The notes below the pieces were generated by a model, which saw only the letters and a list, made by a program, of their open reading frames with translations, was not told where the DNA came from and did not search any database. A program made the position numbers and the translations under genes. This document shows positions 44,782 to 54,963 of a stretch of 64,000 nt of DNA, piece after piece. Each line of letters opens with the position of its first letter. Positions within the stretch are counted from its first letter, which is position 1. Origin of the DNA: Arthrobacter cupressi (GTDB lineage: Bacteria; Actinomycetota; Actinomycetes; Actinomycetales; Micrococcaceae); the NCBI RefSeq assembly GCF_900099975.1, contig NZ_FNEI01000016.1, positions 29,435 through 93,434 on the forward strand, given 5' to 3'.

Positions 44782-46125
44782 ATGGCACGTACCGCCTCCC
44801 TGTCCGGATTCCCCGAGTGGCTTCCCCAGGAACGGTTGGTGGAACTGCATGTGCTGGACACCCTGCGCCGCGTCTTTGAACTCCACGGCTTTTCCTCCAT
44901 CGAGACCCGTGCCGTGGAAACTGTGGGCCAGCTGCTGCGCAAGGGCGAAATCGACAAAGAGGTCTATGGCCTCAGCCGCCTGCAGGAAGACGAAGAGGAA
45001 GCCCGCGCCGCGAAGGGTGACCACCACGCCCTTGCACTGCACTTCGACCTGACGGTGCCGTTCGCCCGTTACGTCGTCGAGAACGCCGGATACCTGAGCT
45101 TCCCGTTCCGCCGCTACCAGATCCAGAAGGTGTGGCGCGGCGAACGCCCGCAGGAGGGCCGCGCCCGCGAGTTCACCCAGGCGGACATCGACGTCGTCGG
45201 CGACGGCGAGCTGCCCTTCCGCTACGACGTCGAGATCGCCCTGGTGATCGCCGAGGCCCTGAGCGCCCTGCCCATCCCCGACTTCCGCCTGCGGATCAAC
45301 AACCGCAAGCTCGCCGAAGGTTTCTACCGCGGCATCGGCCTGGACGACACCGCCGGGGTGCTGCGCAGCATTGACAAGCTCGAAAAGATTGGCGCGGAGA
45401 AGGTGGCCGAACTGCTCAAGAGCGAACTGGGCGCCAGCGACGAACAGGCGCGGCTCGCCCTCAGCCTCGCGACGATCCGCACCGAAGACACCTCCTTCGT
45501 GGACCAGGTCCGCGCCCTCGGCGTCAGCCACGAGCTGCTTGAGGAAGGCCTCAGCGAACTGGAACAGGTCATCGAAGCCGCGGTGCAGCGTGCGCCGGGC
45601 AAAGTCCTCGCCGACCTCAGCATCGCCCGCGGCCTGGACTACTACACCGGCACCGTCGTCGAAACCGTGCTGGTCGGCCACGATCAGCTGGGGTCCATCT
45701 GCTCCGGCGGCCGCTACGACGCCCTCGCCCGCAAGGGCAACCGCACGTTCCCGGGCGTCGGCCTGTCCATCGGGGTCACGCGACTGGTGTCCCGCATCCT
45801 CAGCCAGGAACTCGCCGCGGCATCGCGCTCCGTTCCGACCGCCGTGCTCGTTGCGCTAAACAACGATGACAGTTGGACCGGCGCCCAGGACGTGGCCGCG
45901 CAGCTGCGCGCCCGGGGGATCGCCACCGAGGTGGCCGCGAAGGCCGAGAAGTTCGGCAAGCAAATCAAGTTCGCCGACCGCCGCGGCATCCCCTTCGTCT
46001 GGTTCACCGACGACGACGGCAAGCACCAGGTCAAGGACATCCGCAGCGGCGAGCAGACCGACGCGGACCCGGCCAGCTGGTCGCCCCCCGCCGAAGACCT
46101 CAACGTCCGCATCACCACTGCCTGA
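44782..46125 (+). CDS. hisS: Histidyl-tRNA synthetase
   Basis: Charges tRNA-His. The 447-residue class II enzyme shows GFPEWLPQERL, ALALHFDLTVPFARYV (motif 1 region), YQIQKVWRGERPQEGRAREF (motif 2), the histidine-specific ARGLDYYTGTVVE and motif 3 GVGLSIGVTRLV. The C-terminal 90 residues are the anticodon-binding fold. ATG 44782 is preceded by GAGGAG. An APC permease follows 15 bases later. Confidence 0.94.
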   Translation: MARTASLSGFPEWLPQERLVELHVLDTLRRVFELHGFSSIETRAVETVGQLLRKGEIDKEVYGLSRLQEDEEEARAAKGDHHALALHFDLTVPFARYVVENAGYLSFPFRRYQIQKVWRGERPQEGRAREFTQADIDVVGDGELPFRYDVEIALVIAEALSALPIPDFRLRINNRKLAEGFYRGIGLDDTAGVLRSIDKLEKIGAEKVAELLKSELGASDEQARLALSLATIRTEDTSFVDQVRALGVSHELLEEGLSELEQVIEAAVQRAPGKVLADLSIARGLDYYTGTVVETVLVGHDQLGSICSGGRYDALARKGNRTFPGVGLSIGVTRLVSRILSQELAAASRSVPTAVLVALNNDDSWTGAQDVAAQLRARGIATEVAAKAEKFGKQIKFADRRGIPFVWFTDDDGKHQVKDIRSGEQTDADPASWSPPAEDLNVRITTA

Positions 46126-46140
46126 CGCGGCGCGGCGGCA

Positions 46141-47421
46141 ATGGCAGACAACAAGGGCGGGGCCCTGGCCCGCAGGCTGGGCACCGTTGACGCCGTGACC
46201 ATCGGCCTGGGGTCCATGATCGGCGCCGGGGTGTTTGCCGCCTTCACCCCGGCCGCGCAGTCTGCAGGCGCCGGGCTGCTCGCCGGGCTGCTGATCGCCG
46301 CCTTCGTGGCGTACTGCAATGCCACCTCCTCGGCCCAGCTCGCCGCGGCCTACCCGTCCTCCGGCGGCACCTATTTGTACGGGCGGCAGCAGCTCGGAGA
46401 GTGGCCGGGCTTCCTGGCCGGCTGGGGTTTCGTGATCGGCAAGACCGCCAGCAGCGCGGCCATGGCACTCACCTTCGCCGCCTACCTGGCACCTCCGGGC
46501 TGGGAGCGGCCCCTCGCCATCGCCGCAGTGCTTGGCCTGGCCGCCGTCAATTACCGCGGCGTGACCCGCACGGCCCGGCTCGCCCGGATCATCGTCGCCG
46601 CCGTGCTGCTGGTGCTGCTGCTGCTCGTGGCGGCCTGCATCGCCGGCGCGGCCGGTTCCCCGGGCGCGGGGTTGGGCCGGATGTTCGACGGCGGCCTGCT
46701 CACCGGGGGTTGGTACGGGATCCTCCAGTCGGCGGGCCTGCTGTTCTTCGCGTTCGCCGGCTACGCCCGGATCGCAACACTGGGCGAGGAGGTCATCAGG
46801 CCTGAGCGCACCATCCCGCGGGCGATCGGCATTTCCCTCGGCATCGCCGTGCTGGTGTATGTGGCCGTGGCCTCCGGCATCCTCGCGGTGCTCGGGCCCG
46901 GGGGAGTGGCCGGCACGGCCACTCCGCTGGCTTCCGCGGTCGCCGCCGGTCCCTGGGCCTGGCTTGTCCCGTTCGTGTCCGTCGCGGCCGCCCTCGCTGC
47001 ACTCGGCGCCCTCCTCGCCCTGATCGCCGGCATCGGCCGCACCACGCTGGCCATGGCCCGCGATGCTGAACTACCGGTGTGGCTCGCCGCCGTCCACCCC
47101 CGCTTCAAGGTGCCGCACCGCGCGGAGGTGGTCCTCGCCGTCGTGGTCTGCCTGGTCATTGCGGTGGCGGACCTGCGCGGGGCGATCGGGTTCTCCTCTT
47201 TCGGCGTGCTGCTGTACTACCTCGTGGCAAATCTCGCCGCGTTCACCCAAAAGGGGGAACAGCGGCGCTATCCGAAGGCCCTGCAGGTCCTGGGGGCGCT
47301 GGCGTGCGTGCTGCTCGTGACGACACTTCCACCGTCGTCCCTGCTGGCCGGGGTGGCGGTGTTCGCCGCCGGAATCCTGTACCGGCTGGTTCGGCTGCGG
47401 CTCGTGGCCGCCCGTTCCTGA
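46141..47421 (+). CDS. APC superfamily amino acid permease
   Basis: A 426-residue inner-membrane protein with about 12 helices. [13 protein letters not shown] (about 22-34) is the helix-1 glycine motif of the APC family, [12 protein letters not shown] the loop before helix 3, and [17 protein letters not shown] (about 200-216) the helix-6 signature followed by [10 protein letters not shown]. It imports or exchanges amino acids or polyamines; the substrate is not readable. It lies 15 bases after hisS, so co-transcription is likely. Confidence 0.88.
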   Translation: MADNKGGALARRLGTVDAVTIGLGSMIGAGVFAAFTPAAQSAGAGLLAGLLIAAFVAYCNATSSAQLAAAYPSSGGTYLYGRQQLGEWPGFLAGWGFVIGKTASSAAMALTFAAYLAPPGWERPLAIAAVLGLAAVNYRGVTRTARLARIIVAAVLLVLLLLVAACIAGAAGSPGAGLGRMFDGGLLTGGWYGILQSAGLLFFAFAGYARIATLGEEVIRPERTIPRAIGISLGIAVLVYVAVASGILAVLGPGGVAGTATPLASAVAAGPWAWLVPFVSVAAALAALGALLALIAGIGRTTLAMARDAELPVWLAAVHPRFKVPHRAEVVLAVVVCLVIAVADLRGAIGFSSFGVLLYYLVANLAAFTQKGEQRRYPKALQVLGALACVLLVTTLPPSSLLAGVAVFAAGILYRLVRLRLVAARS

Positions 47422-47453
47422 GCCCAGTGGCTGCCGGCCCGCATCCGGGCGGG

Positions 47454-47459
47454 TAAACT
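47454..47459 (+). promoter_or_regulatory. Candidate -10 element for aspS
   Basis: TAAACT lies 53 bases before the GTG of aspS in GGGTAAACTC. The -35 box is not clear. Confidence 0.35.
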
Positions 47460-47512
47460 CAGACGGGATCGTTTCGCCACGATCGGCCAAAAATCATGCT
47501 GAAAGGAATGCT

Positions 47513-49294
47513 GTGCTGCGCACACATGACCTCGGATCGCTGCGTTCCGAGCACATTGGACAGACCGTTACCCTGGCAGGCTGGGTGGGCCGCCGCCGTG
47601 ACCACGGTGGTGTGGCCTTCGTCGACCTGCGTGACGCTTCCGGTGTCGCCCAGGTGGTCGTCCGCGAGGAAGAGGTCTTCCACGGGCTCCGCAACGAGTA
47701 CGTGCTGCAGGTCATCGGCACAGTCAACAAGCGCCCTGAAGGCAATGAGAACCCGGCACTGGCCACCGGTGAGATCGAGGTCATCGCCGAAAAGGTCGTG
47801 ATCCTCAACACCTCGGACCCGCTGCCCTTCCAGATCGACGAGCACGTCGAGGTCGGGGAGGAAGCCCGCCTCAAGCACCGTTACCTGGACCTGCGCCGTC
47901 CCGGCCCGGCCCGTAACCTGCGCCTGCGTTCCGAAGCGAACCGTGTTGCCCGCGAGCTGCTGCACCAGCAGGGGTACGTGGAGATCGAAACCCCCACCCT
48001 GACGCGTTCGACGCCGGAAGGCGCCCGCGACTTCGTCGTCCCCGCCCGCCTGGCCCCGGGTTCCTGGTACGCACTGCCGCAGTCCCCGCAGCTCTTCAAG
48101 CAGCTGCTGCAGGTGGGCGGCTTCGAAAAGTACTACCAGATCGCCCGCTGCTACCGCGACGAGGACTTCCGTGCGGACCGCCAGCCGGAGTTCACCCAGC
48201 TGGACATCGAGGCGAGTTTCGTTGAGCAGGACGACATCATCGAACTCGGCGAAGCCCTGATCAAGGTGCTCTGGCAGCTGATCGACGTCGAGGTTCCCAC
48301 CCCGATCCGCCGCATGACCTACTGGGACGCGATGGCCAAGTACGGTTCCGACAAGCCGGACCTGCGCTTCGGCCTCGAGCTGACGGAGCTGACCGAATTC
48401 TTCAAGGACACCAACTTCGGTGTCTTCAAGGCGCCCTACGTTGGTGCCGTCGTCATGCCCGGTGGCGCCTCGCAGCCCCGCCGCACCCTGGACGCCTGGC
48501 AGGAATGGGCCAAGCAGCGCGGCGCGAAGGGCCTGGCCTACGTGCTGTACAAGGAAGACGGCGAGCTCGCCGGCCCTGTGGCGAAGAACCTGACCGACAC
48601 CGAGCGTGCCGGCCTGGCCGACGCCGTCGGCGCCAAGCCCGGCGACTGCATCTTCTTCGCCGCCGGCGAAGCGTCCCCGTCCCGTGCGCTGCTCGGCGCC
48701 GCCCGTGTGGAGATCGGCCACCGCACCGGCCTGATCGACCCCAAGGACTGGGCCTTCGTCTGGATCGTTGACGCCCCGATGTTCGAACCCGCCGCCCAGG
48801 CAACGGCTTCCGGTGACGTGGCCCTCGGCTACTCCGCCTGGACGGCCGTGCACCACGCCTTCACCTCGCCGAAGCCGGAGTTCCTGGACAACTTCGACGA
48901 GAACCCGGATGCCGCCCTGGCGTACGCCTACGACATCGTCTGCAACGGCAACGAGATCGGCGGCGGGTCCATCCGTATCCACCAGAGCGACATCCAGGAA
49001 CGCGTCTTCAAGGTCATGGGCATCAGCCATGAAGAAGCCCAGGAGAAGTTCGGCTTCCTGCTCGAGGGCTTCAAGTACGGCGCGCCCCCGCACGGCGGCA
49101 TCGCCCTCGGCTGGGACCGTGTTGTCTCGCTGCTGGCCGGCGTGGACTCGATCCGCGACGTCATCGCCTTCCCGAAGTCGGGCGGCGGCTTCGACCCGCT
49201 GACCGCCGCTCCGGCGCCCATCACGGCCCAGCAGCGCAAGGAAGCCGGCGTGGACTTCAAGCCTGAATCCAAGCCCGCACCCAAGGCGGAATAA
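47513..49294 (+). CDS. aspS: Aspartyl-tRNA synthetase
   Basis: Charges tRNA-Asp. The 593-residue enzyme has the OB-fold anticodon domain ([22 protein letters not shown], in part), motif 1 around [22 protein letters not shown], motif 2 [20 protein letters not shown] (in part), the bacterial GAD insertion (about 290-420) and motif 3 [14 protein letters not shown]. The long GAD insertion marks the bacterial type. It may be nondiscriminating, since no gatCAB gene is nearby, but this cannot be decided here. It starts at GTG 47513 with AAAGGAAT upstream. Confidence 0.96.
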   Translation: MLRTHDLGSLRSEHIGQTVTLAGWVGRRRDHGGVAFVDLRDASGVAQVVVREEEVFHGLRNEYVLQVIGTVNKRPEGNENPALATGEIEVIAEKVVILNTSDPLPFQIDEHVEVGEEARLKHRYLDLRRPGPARNLRLRSEANRVARELLHQQGYVEIETPTLTRSTPEGARDFVVPARLAPGSWYALPQSPQLFKQLLQVGGFEKYYQIARCYRDEDFRADRQPEFTQLDIEASFVEQDDIIELGEALIKVLWQLIDVEVPTPIRRMTYWDAMAKYGSDKPDLRFGLELTELTEFFKDTNFGVFKAPYVGAVVMPGGASQPRRTLDAWQEWAKQRGAKGLAYVLYKEDGELAGPVAKNLTDTERAGLADAVGAKPGDCIFFAAGEASPSRALLGAARVEIGHRTGLIDPKDWAFVWIVDAPMFEPAAQATASGDVALGYSAWTAVHHAFTSPKPEFLDNFDENPDAALAYAYDIVCNGNEIGGGSIRIHQSDIQERVFKVMGISHEEAQEKFGFLLEGFKYGAPPHGGIALGWDRVVSLLAGVDSIRDVIAFPKSGGGFDPLTAAPAPITAQQRKEAGVDFKPESKPAPKAE

Positions 49295-49302
49295 CGAACA
49301 AT

Positions 49303-49349
49303 CCAAGGCTCCCCGCCCCGCATCCGCGGAACGGGGAGCCTTGGGTTTC
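49303..49349 (+). terminator. Terminator after aspS
   Basis: A 13-base-pair perfect stem (49303-49315 with 49332-49344) with a 16-base loop and a GTTTCT tail follows nine bases after the aspS stop. Confidence 0.8.
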
Positions 49350-49364
49350 TGCGGGGGAGTGTCG

Positions 49365-50147
49365 ATGACAGCGGAGATGCGTGCGGTGGAAGCCGGGCTG
49401 CTTGAGGAACTGATGGACCGCGCCTGGCCGTCCCCTGTGCGCGAGGAACTGGACGGCTGGGTGATGCGCGCGGCGGGTGGTGTCACCCAGCGTGCCAACT
49501 CGGTGTGGCCGCGTGCCGGCGCAGCTGGTACAGCCGCGCTGAGCGCCGCGACCCTCTGGTACCGGCACCGGCGGTTGCCGCTGATCTTCCAGGTGTTCGA
49601 CGGCCCGCGCAGCGCGGAGCTGAATGCCCTGCTCGACGCCGGGCGCTTCACCCGGCAATCGGAAACCCTCATCATGACGCGCACAGCGGCCGGCGCACCG
49701 GATGCGCCTGGCGGCGTCGAAATCTCCGCGGTGGCCTCGGCGGAATGGCTCAGCCTCTGGTGGTCCGTGGACGGCCGGGGCGGTGCGGCGGAACTGGAGA
49801 TCGCCCGCGACATCCTCGCCGGCTGTCCTTCGCTTTACGCATTGGTGAGGGACGACGACGGCGAACCGGCCGCCGTCGGGCGCCTCGCCTTGCCCCCGGG
49901 TCCGGCAGCATGGGGCGGGCTGTACTGCATGGCGACCGGCACGGACCATCGCCGCAAGGGCTATGCCCGGAAGATCCTGGATGCGCTGCTCGCCGCCGGT
50001 GCTGCCGGGGGCGCCGGGAGCTTCTGGCTCATGGTGACGGCCGGCAACGCCCCGGCGCAGGCGCTGTATACCGGAGCGGGGTTCTCCGAACAGGGCAGGT
50101 ACCTGTATCGCCAGGCGCCGCTGCAACGGGCCTTGTCCGGCTGCTGA
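49365..50147 (+). CDS. GNAT family N-acetyltransferase
   Basis: A 260-residue protein whose C-terminal half (about 120-255) has the GNAT acetyl-CoA signature GLYCMATGTDHRRKGYARKILDAL (in part: TDHRRKGYARKIL) and the closing NAPAQALYTGAGFSEQGRYLYR. The N-terminal half lacks clear GNAT motifs and may be a second, degenerate fold. Substrate unknown. ATG at 49365 with GGGGGAG six bases upstream is preferred. Confidence 0.85.
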   Translation: MTAEMRAVEAGLLEELMDRAWPSPVREELDGWVMRAAGGVTQRANSVWPRAGAAGTAALSAATLWYRHRRLPLIFQVFDGPRSAELNALLDAGRFTRQSETLIMTRTAAGAPDAPGGVEISAVASAEWLSLWWSVDGRGGAAELEIARDILAGCPSLYALVRDDDGEPAAVGRLALPPGPAAWGGLYCMATGTDHRRKGYARKILDALLAAGAAGGAGSFWLMVTAGNAPAQALYTGAGFSEQGRYLYRQAPLQRALSGC

Positions 50148-50176
50148 CACAGTCCGGCTGCTAGCAGGGGCACCGA

Positions 50177-52462
50177 TCACCGCGGCACGTTGACGGTCAG
50201 GGCGAACTGCTCGCGGCTGTCCGGTTCTCCCGCGAATCCGCTGAGCAGAAGTTTGCCGTGCTGGACGGTGGCCGCATTGATGGCGACGCTGCCGTTGCCA
50301 AATGCCCCGTGTTTGAGCTCCTTGGCCTGGAATTCCTTGCCGTCGGGGCTGGTGTACAGGAACGGCTTTTGCTCCTGCGGTGTGCCCATTGTTCCGGTAA
50401 CGGCGAATCCGTCACCGTTTTGGAGCAGATGGACCGGACCGTAGGCTTCCCTGCCGAGTGCCTCCGGCAGGGCGGTGCCCGATGTCCAGGTCTTGCCCTG
50501 GTCGGTGCTGCCATAGAGGACATACCGGCTTCCCTTGCCTTCCTGCTCCGCATAGACCAAGGCCACCGTCATGGTCCGGCCAACGGCCAGCCCGAGAACT
50601 TTGGAATCGGTAAAGCCTTTCACCTTGGCCAATGCCACGGGCGTCCATGACTTCGCATCGGCGGAGCGCCACACTACCGGGGCATTTTTGATGTCCTTTT
50701 CCATGAAGCCGCCCGCCAGGAAGGTCTTTCCGGGCGTTTCCATCAATACGTGGATGGCGCGGTCGTTATCCTCTTTGCCCGCAAAGGACGGCGCGTCAAT
50801 ACGCTTCCAGCTCCGGCCGTCTTTGGACATTGCCAGGCCCGCGCTCGTTGAAGATCCGTCCTCGTCCGCGTAGCTTCCGGCAACGAGGAATCCATGGACG
50901 GTGGACAAAGTGGATTCGACAGCCGCGTGGTCCACGCCGGCTTCGGCGCTGAAAATGTCTCCGCTGTGACCGCTCCACGCCCCGCCGGGTTTTCGGGACC
51001 AGATCAACGTGTCGCTGTTGTTCCAGGCGTCTTCCATGCCGGACATGATGTCGCCGTGAGGAGTACTGCTCATGCTGGTGAACATTTGCGTGGCACCGAG
51101 AGTCAGGACGGTGTGCCGGGAAAAGTCCTTTCCGTCAGTCGATTCCCACAGGGCGGTCTGACGGCCGATCGAACCGAGCGCGAACGTCTTGCCCTCAGCG
51201 GAGACAAAACGGGAAACTACGGGCGCACCGGGTGCGAGCGGTTGAAGCTGCGGGCTGCGCTCCTGCGCTGTTCCATTCCCGGAAAACAAGTAGATCCGCG
51301 GCCGGAATGTCCCATCGTCGCCGAAACTAGTGGCGAGTAGCGTGCCTTCCGGCACCTGTGCCGTATCTTCGGGATAGAGGAACTGTTCCCGGCCGATTTT
51401 GGGCAGGGCCGTTTCCTTCCAGCCCCCCGCAGTTGCGCGCTGCAGAAATTTGTATTCCGCTCCTCCGCCATTGCCGGCCACGGTAAGCATGCCCTGCCGG
51501 TTTGGCGCAGCTGATCGTCCAAAAACCCAGGGGAAGTCGTCCTCGCCGTCCGCCCACGAGGTATCAAGCGCAACGTTCCATTTGCCCTTGGACGCCCCGC
51601 CGGGCGCCCATGACGCGTCCAATCCCCGAGCGGTTTGGCCAGGCCATGAGTCTTCAGGCCAACCGAAGCCAAGGAACCGGAAGGCTTTGCCGTCCCAGGA
51701 AACCGAGCGGAAGCCGCTGTTTCGCGGGGCCGCTTTTGAAGCGTCGGGGCTGATGTCGCGCCAGGTTGTTCCGCCATCACCCGAGGCGAAGGCCCTTGCG
51801 CGGATTTTCCCGCCCGGCCCGTCTGTTTGCCCGCCCAAGACAAGAGTCGAAGCACTGGCCGCGGCTGCGTAGATGGATGTGTCTTCGGTGCCGGGGAGGC
51901 CTTTCGGCGTAATCGATGTCCAACCCGATCCATCGCCGCTTCGATGAATCGTAATGCGTGACTTCTTGGCGGTCACCACGGTCCACGCATTCCTGGTCCA
52001 AAGCGCGCCAAGTTTCGTGCTACCTTGCGGCAGCTCCAACGCACCCCCGGTCTTGCTGAAAGCGCGTCCGTCCTTGCTCGAATAGCCGCGCAGTCGATTG
52101 TCCTCGGGTATCAGGGCAAGCCATTGGCCGTTTCCACGAATGAAGGCGTAGGGACGCGAGTTGAGTTCCTTGCCGTCAAACAGGGCCGGCACCCAAGTCC
52201 GGCCTGCGTCGGAGGAGTTCCACACCAGACGCCGTGCGCCACCCGCGTCGCGGCCCCCGGCGGCAAGCATCACGTTCGTCCCGTCGCTCTTGAGCACATC
52301 GGTGCCCATGCGCAGGAACGGGGTCTTTGCTGCGTCCGAGTCCATGCCGCTGGTGTTGAATTCCAGGCGGCTCGGATCCTTGAACAATCCATCGGTGCAC
52401 CCCGTGGCTGTTAGCAGCAGCAGGACCGCCAGGACGGCAAATGGGCGCTGTGTGGTCTTCAT
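50177..52462 (-). CDS. Large lipoprotein with sialidase-type Asp-box repeats
   Basis: The 761-residue product has a lipoprotein signal ending LTATGC. The mature part contains many S-x-D-x-G-x-x-W/F units: SSDAGRTWV, SGDGGTTWRD, STDGKDFS, SKDGRSWK, STDQGKTWT and SPDGKEFQ. Such Asp-boxes occur in beta-propellers of sialidases and photosystem-stability-like proteins. No sialidase catalytic set (arginine triad, FRIP) is seen, so I call it a binding propeller, not an enzyme. ATG 52462 is preferred over the longer frame from 52492. Codon usage looks slightly less GC-rich than neighbours. Confidence 0.8.
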   Translation of the reverse strand: MKTTQRPFAVLAVLLLLTATGCTDGLFKDPSRLEFNTSGMDSDAAKTPFLRMGTDVLKSDGTNVMLAAGGRDAGGARRLVWNSSDAGRTWVPALFDGKELNSRPYAFIRGNGQWLALIPEDNRLRGYSSKDGRAFSKTGGALELPQGSTKLGALWTRNAWTVVTAKKSRITIHRSGDGSGWTSITPKGLPGTEDTSIYAAAASASTLVLGGQTDGPGGKIRARAFASGDGGTTWRDISPDASKAAPRNSGFRSVSWDGKAFRFLGFGWPEDSWPGQTARGLDASWAPGGASKGKWNVALDTSWADGEDDFPWVFGRSAAPNRQGMLTVAGNGGGAEYKFLQRATAGGWKETALPKIGREQFLYPEDTAQVPEGTLLATSFGDDGTFRPRIYLFSGNGTAQERSPQLQPLAPGAPVVSRFVSAEGKTFALGSIGRQTALWESTDGKDFSRHTVLTLGATQMFTSMSSTPHGDIMSGMEDAWNNSDTLIWSRKPGGAWSGHSGDIFSAEAGVDHAAVESTLSTVHGFLVAGSYADEDGSSTSAGLAMSKDGRSWKRIDAPSFAGKEDNDRAIHVLMETPGKTFLAGGFMEKDIKNAPVVWRSADAKSWTPVALAKVKGFTDSKVLGLAVGRTMTVALVYAEQEGKGSRYVLYGSTDQGKTWTSGTALPEALGREAYGPVHLLQNGDGFAVTGTMGTPQEQKPFLYTSPDGKEFQAKELKHGAFGNGSVAINAATVQHGKLLLSGFAGEPDSREQFALTVNVPR

Positions 52463-52582
52463 CGTGTTCCCCCAAGACTGATGGGGACGCACCGTCCCCG
52501 GCTTCCTGAAGTCTAGGCAGCAGCAGGCAGGGCCCGCCCGGGGAAGTTGCCGGCTTGTGGATAACTCCGCCGAAAACCAGAT

Positions 52583-53242
52583 CTACACGGGGTCGGTGAC
52601 CACAATCCGGAGCGAGCAGGCATCGGCTGCCGCCCTGCGGAGCACTGTTGCGTTGGGGTCCGGCACGGCCATGAACGGCAGTTTGCTCCGCTGTGCATAC
52701 CCGCGCAGCGCGGGATCGGCGAAGACGGCAGCGGCCAGGGCGGCGTCACCGCCGGGCAGGAGGTATTCGACGGCGTGGCCCGCGAAAACAGCTTCGGCGT
52801 GCGTGGCTACGGCAGACGTCAGGGCGTCGGCCTGGTTCTCCCGACGCCGCGCAAAGCGCTGCTGCGAACTGCCGCCGGCCGCGGAGCGGGATTGCACGTA
52901 GCGGCTGCCGGTTTTGGATGCGAGGAGCTTTCCGCCGCTGGCGACGCCCACCGCAAACCCGCCGCGCCGCACGAGGATGAGGCCGATCTTCCGCTCCTGC
53001 GACGCCAGGGAGACCAGGCGCTGGACGCCGTCGGCGCCTCGCCCGGGCCGCCCGTCGTCGGGCCAGGGCGCCCGGAGCAGCGCGGTGGCGCCGTCGGACG
53101 CGCGCAGCAGCAGGCCGCCGTCGTGCGGTTCCTCCCGGACCTCGCCGTGGCTGGCGGCGAAACGCTCCACCCAGCCGGCGAACCTGGCCGCCGGAACGAC
53201 GGCGGTCCTTGACTGTGCCGCCGGGGAGCGGGCGCTGTCCAT
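52583..53242 (-). CDS. Actinobacterial VLRF1-type peptidyl-tRNA hydrolase-like protein
   Basis: A 219-residue protein. [28 protein letters not shown] (about 111-138; the core is [14 protein letters not shown]) is the conserved catalytic loop of the VLRF1 family, which in yeast Vms1 and bacterial relatives releases stalled nascent chains from t[24 protein letters not shown] follows. The usual start of the family is reached at ATG 53242, with AAGGAGG seven bases upstream. It is divergent from rarA, with 43 bases between. Confidence 0.8.
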   Translation of the reverse strand: MDSARSPAAQSRTAVVPAARFAGWVERFAASHGEVREEPHDGGLLLRASDGATALLRAPWPDDGRPGRGADGVQRLVSLASQERKIGLILVRRGGFAVGVASGGKLLASKTGSRYVQSRSAAGGSSQQRFARRRENQADALTSAVATHAEAVFAGHAVEYLLPGGDAALAAAVFADPALRGYAQRSKLPFMAVPDPNATVLRRAAADACSLRIVVTDPV

Positions 53243-53272
53243 CGCGATGCCTCCTTCGCCGGAATCCATGAG

Positions 53273-53278
53273 TAGCCT
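53273..53278 (+). promoter_or_regulatory. Candidate -10 element for rarA
   Basis: TAGCCT ends eight bases before the GTG at 53286, which would allow a leaderless message starting at that codon. It overlaps the alternative in-frame ATG at 53268. Confidence 0.3.
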
Positions 53279-53285
53279 AGTCCGT

Positions 53286-54746
53286 GTGGAAGATCTCTTT
53301 GGTTCCGGCGCCGACAGCGTGGACGACACCGGCAGCCGCTTCACGGACCATGACACGAACGACAGCGGCCGGCAAGCCCCGCCGCTGGCCGTCCGCATGC
53401 GCCCGAAGAATCTCGACGAAGTGGTCGGCCAGCAGCACCTGCTGGGCCAAGGATCGCCGCTGCGGCAACTCGCCGCGGGTGCCGAGGCGGCCGGCCCTGC
53501 GGGGCCAAGCTCGGTGCTGCTTTGGGGGCCTCCCGGCACCGGCAAGACGACGCTCGCGCACGTGATTGCCCGCGGCCCCGGCCGGAAGTTCGTGGAGCTT
53601 TCCGCCATTACGGCCGGTGTGCGGGACGTTCGGCGGGTGATGGACGAGGCGCTGACCGCACGGGACCTGTACAAGACCACCACCGTGCTCTTCCTGGACG
53701 AGATCCACCGCTTCAACAAGGCCCAGCAGGACGCGCTGCTGCCCGGCGTCGAGAACCGCTGGGTGGTGCTGGTGGCCGCGACCACCGAGAACCCGTCCTT
53801 CTCCGTGGTCTCGCCGCTGCTGTCGAGGTCGCTGCTGCTGACCCTTAAACCGCTCACCGACCAGGACATCGAGGGGCTGCTCCTGCGCGCCGTCAGCGAT
53901 CCGCGCGGCCTCGGCGGCACCGTGGAACTCAGCCCCGACGCGCTCGAGCACCTCGTCCGCCTCTCGGCCGGGGACGCCCGGCGCGCCCTGACCGCGCTCG
54001 AGGCGGCCGCCGGCGTCGCCTTCGGTGACAAGCACGACCACCCGGTGCCCGCCGCTGAGGGAACGGACGACGACGGCGGCAGTGCGGCGGGCGCCGGCGG
54101 GCAGGCCCCGCTCGTTGTCGAGCTCCGGCACACCGAACGGGCGCTGGATTCGGCGGCGGTGCGGTACGACCGGGCGGGGGACCAGCACTACGACGTGGCC
54201 AGCGCGTTCATCAAGTCCATCCGCGGTTCGGACGTCGACGCTGCCCTGCACTATCTGGCGCGGATGCTGGAAGCAGGCGAGGATCCGCGCTTCATCGCCC
54301 GACGCATCGTGATCTCCGCGGCCGAAGACATCGGTATGGCCGACCCGACGGCGCTGCAGACGGCGGTCGCCGCGGCACAGGCTGTCCAGCTCATCGGCAT
54401 GCCCGAAGGCCGGATCATCCTCGCCGAAGCGGTGGTCCACCTGGCCACCGCGCCCAAATCCAACGCCGCCTATATGGGCATCAACGCGGCCATCGCCGAT
54501 GTCCGGGCCGGCCTCGGCAGCGGGATCCCGATGCACCTGCGCGACGCCCACTACCAAGGGGCGAAGGGCCTGGGCCACGGCCAGGGCTACAAGTATGCCC
54601 ACGACGCCCCGCACGGGGTGGCCAGCCAGCAGTATCCGCCGGACGATCTGGTGGGCAAGGACTACTACCAGCCCACCGCGAACGGTGCCGAGCGGGAGAT
54701 CGCGCCACGGCTTGAGCGGCTGCGGAAGATCATCCGGGGAAAGTAG
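53286..54746 (+). CDS. rarA: Replication-associated recombination protein A
   Basis: RarA (MgsA) is a clamp-loader-like AAA+ ATPase acting at stalled replication forks. The 486-residue product has [20 protein letters not shown], Walker [16 protein letters not shown] (about 79-93), Walker [17 protein letters not shown], sensor 1 AATTENPSF, and the tetramerisation domain with [27 protein letters not shown] (in part) and LPDG-like C-terminal region. GTG 53286 is used; in-frame ATG 53268 would add six residues. Confidence 0.93.
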   Translation: MEDLFGSGADSVDDTGSRFTDHDTNDSGRQAPPLAVRMRPKNLDEVVGQQHLLGQGSPLRQLAAGAEAAGPAGPSSVLLWGPPGTGKTTLAHVIARGPGRKFVELSAITAGVRDVRRVMDEALTARDLYKTTTVLFLDEIHRFNKAQQDALLPGVENRWVVLVAATTENPSFSVVSPLLSRSLLLTLKPLTDQDIEGLLLRAVSDPRGLGGTVELSPDALEHLVRLSAGDARRALTALEAAAGVAFGDKHDHPVPAAEGTDDDGGSAAGAGGQAPLVVELRHTERALDSAAVRYDRAGDQHYDVASAFIKSIRGSDVDAALHYLARMLEAGEDPRFIARRIVISAAEDIGMADPTALQTAVAAAQAVQLIGMPEGRIILAEAVVHLATAPKSNAAYMGINAAIADVRAGLGSGIPMHLRDAHYQGAKGLGHGQGYKYAHDAPHGVASQQYPPDDLVGKDYYQPTANGAEREIAPRLERLRKIIRGK

Positions 54747-54801
54747 CCGCGCGCTCGGGTGCCCGCGCGCAAGCCGGGCGGCCGCCGTCGCCGCGGGATG
54801 C

Positions 54802-54963
54802 TAGGATGGATGTTTGTCTGGCATGGTCCGGGCGCAACCTCCTTCGAAGAATTCTTTGACGGTGCTGTGCCGCGGAGCAGCAGCAAAAGGCAGCGGTTGG
54901 CCGATGCTCTCCCACCTGGAGGCCAGTTACTTCAACACACCGCAGTAATTTGGAAGGACACAA
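54802..54963 (+). promoter_or_regulatory. Long leader of rpsD with a -10-like TAGGAT
   Basis: TAGGAT (54802-54807) lies 157 bases before the rpsD start, giving a leader of about 150 bases. It contains a TGGCC/GGCCA dyad (about 54898-54925). S4 autogenously controls its own message in several bacteria, so the leader is a candidate S4-binding element, but no known S4 leader motif could be matched by eye. Confidence 0.4.
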
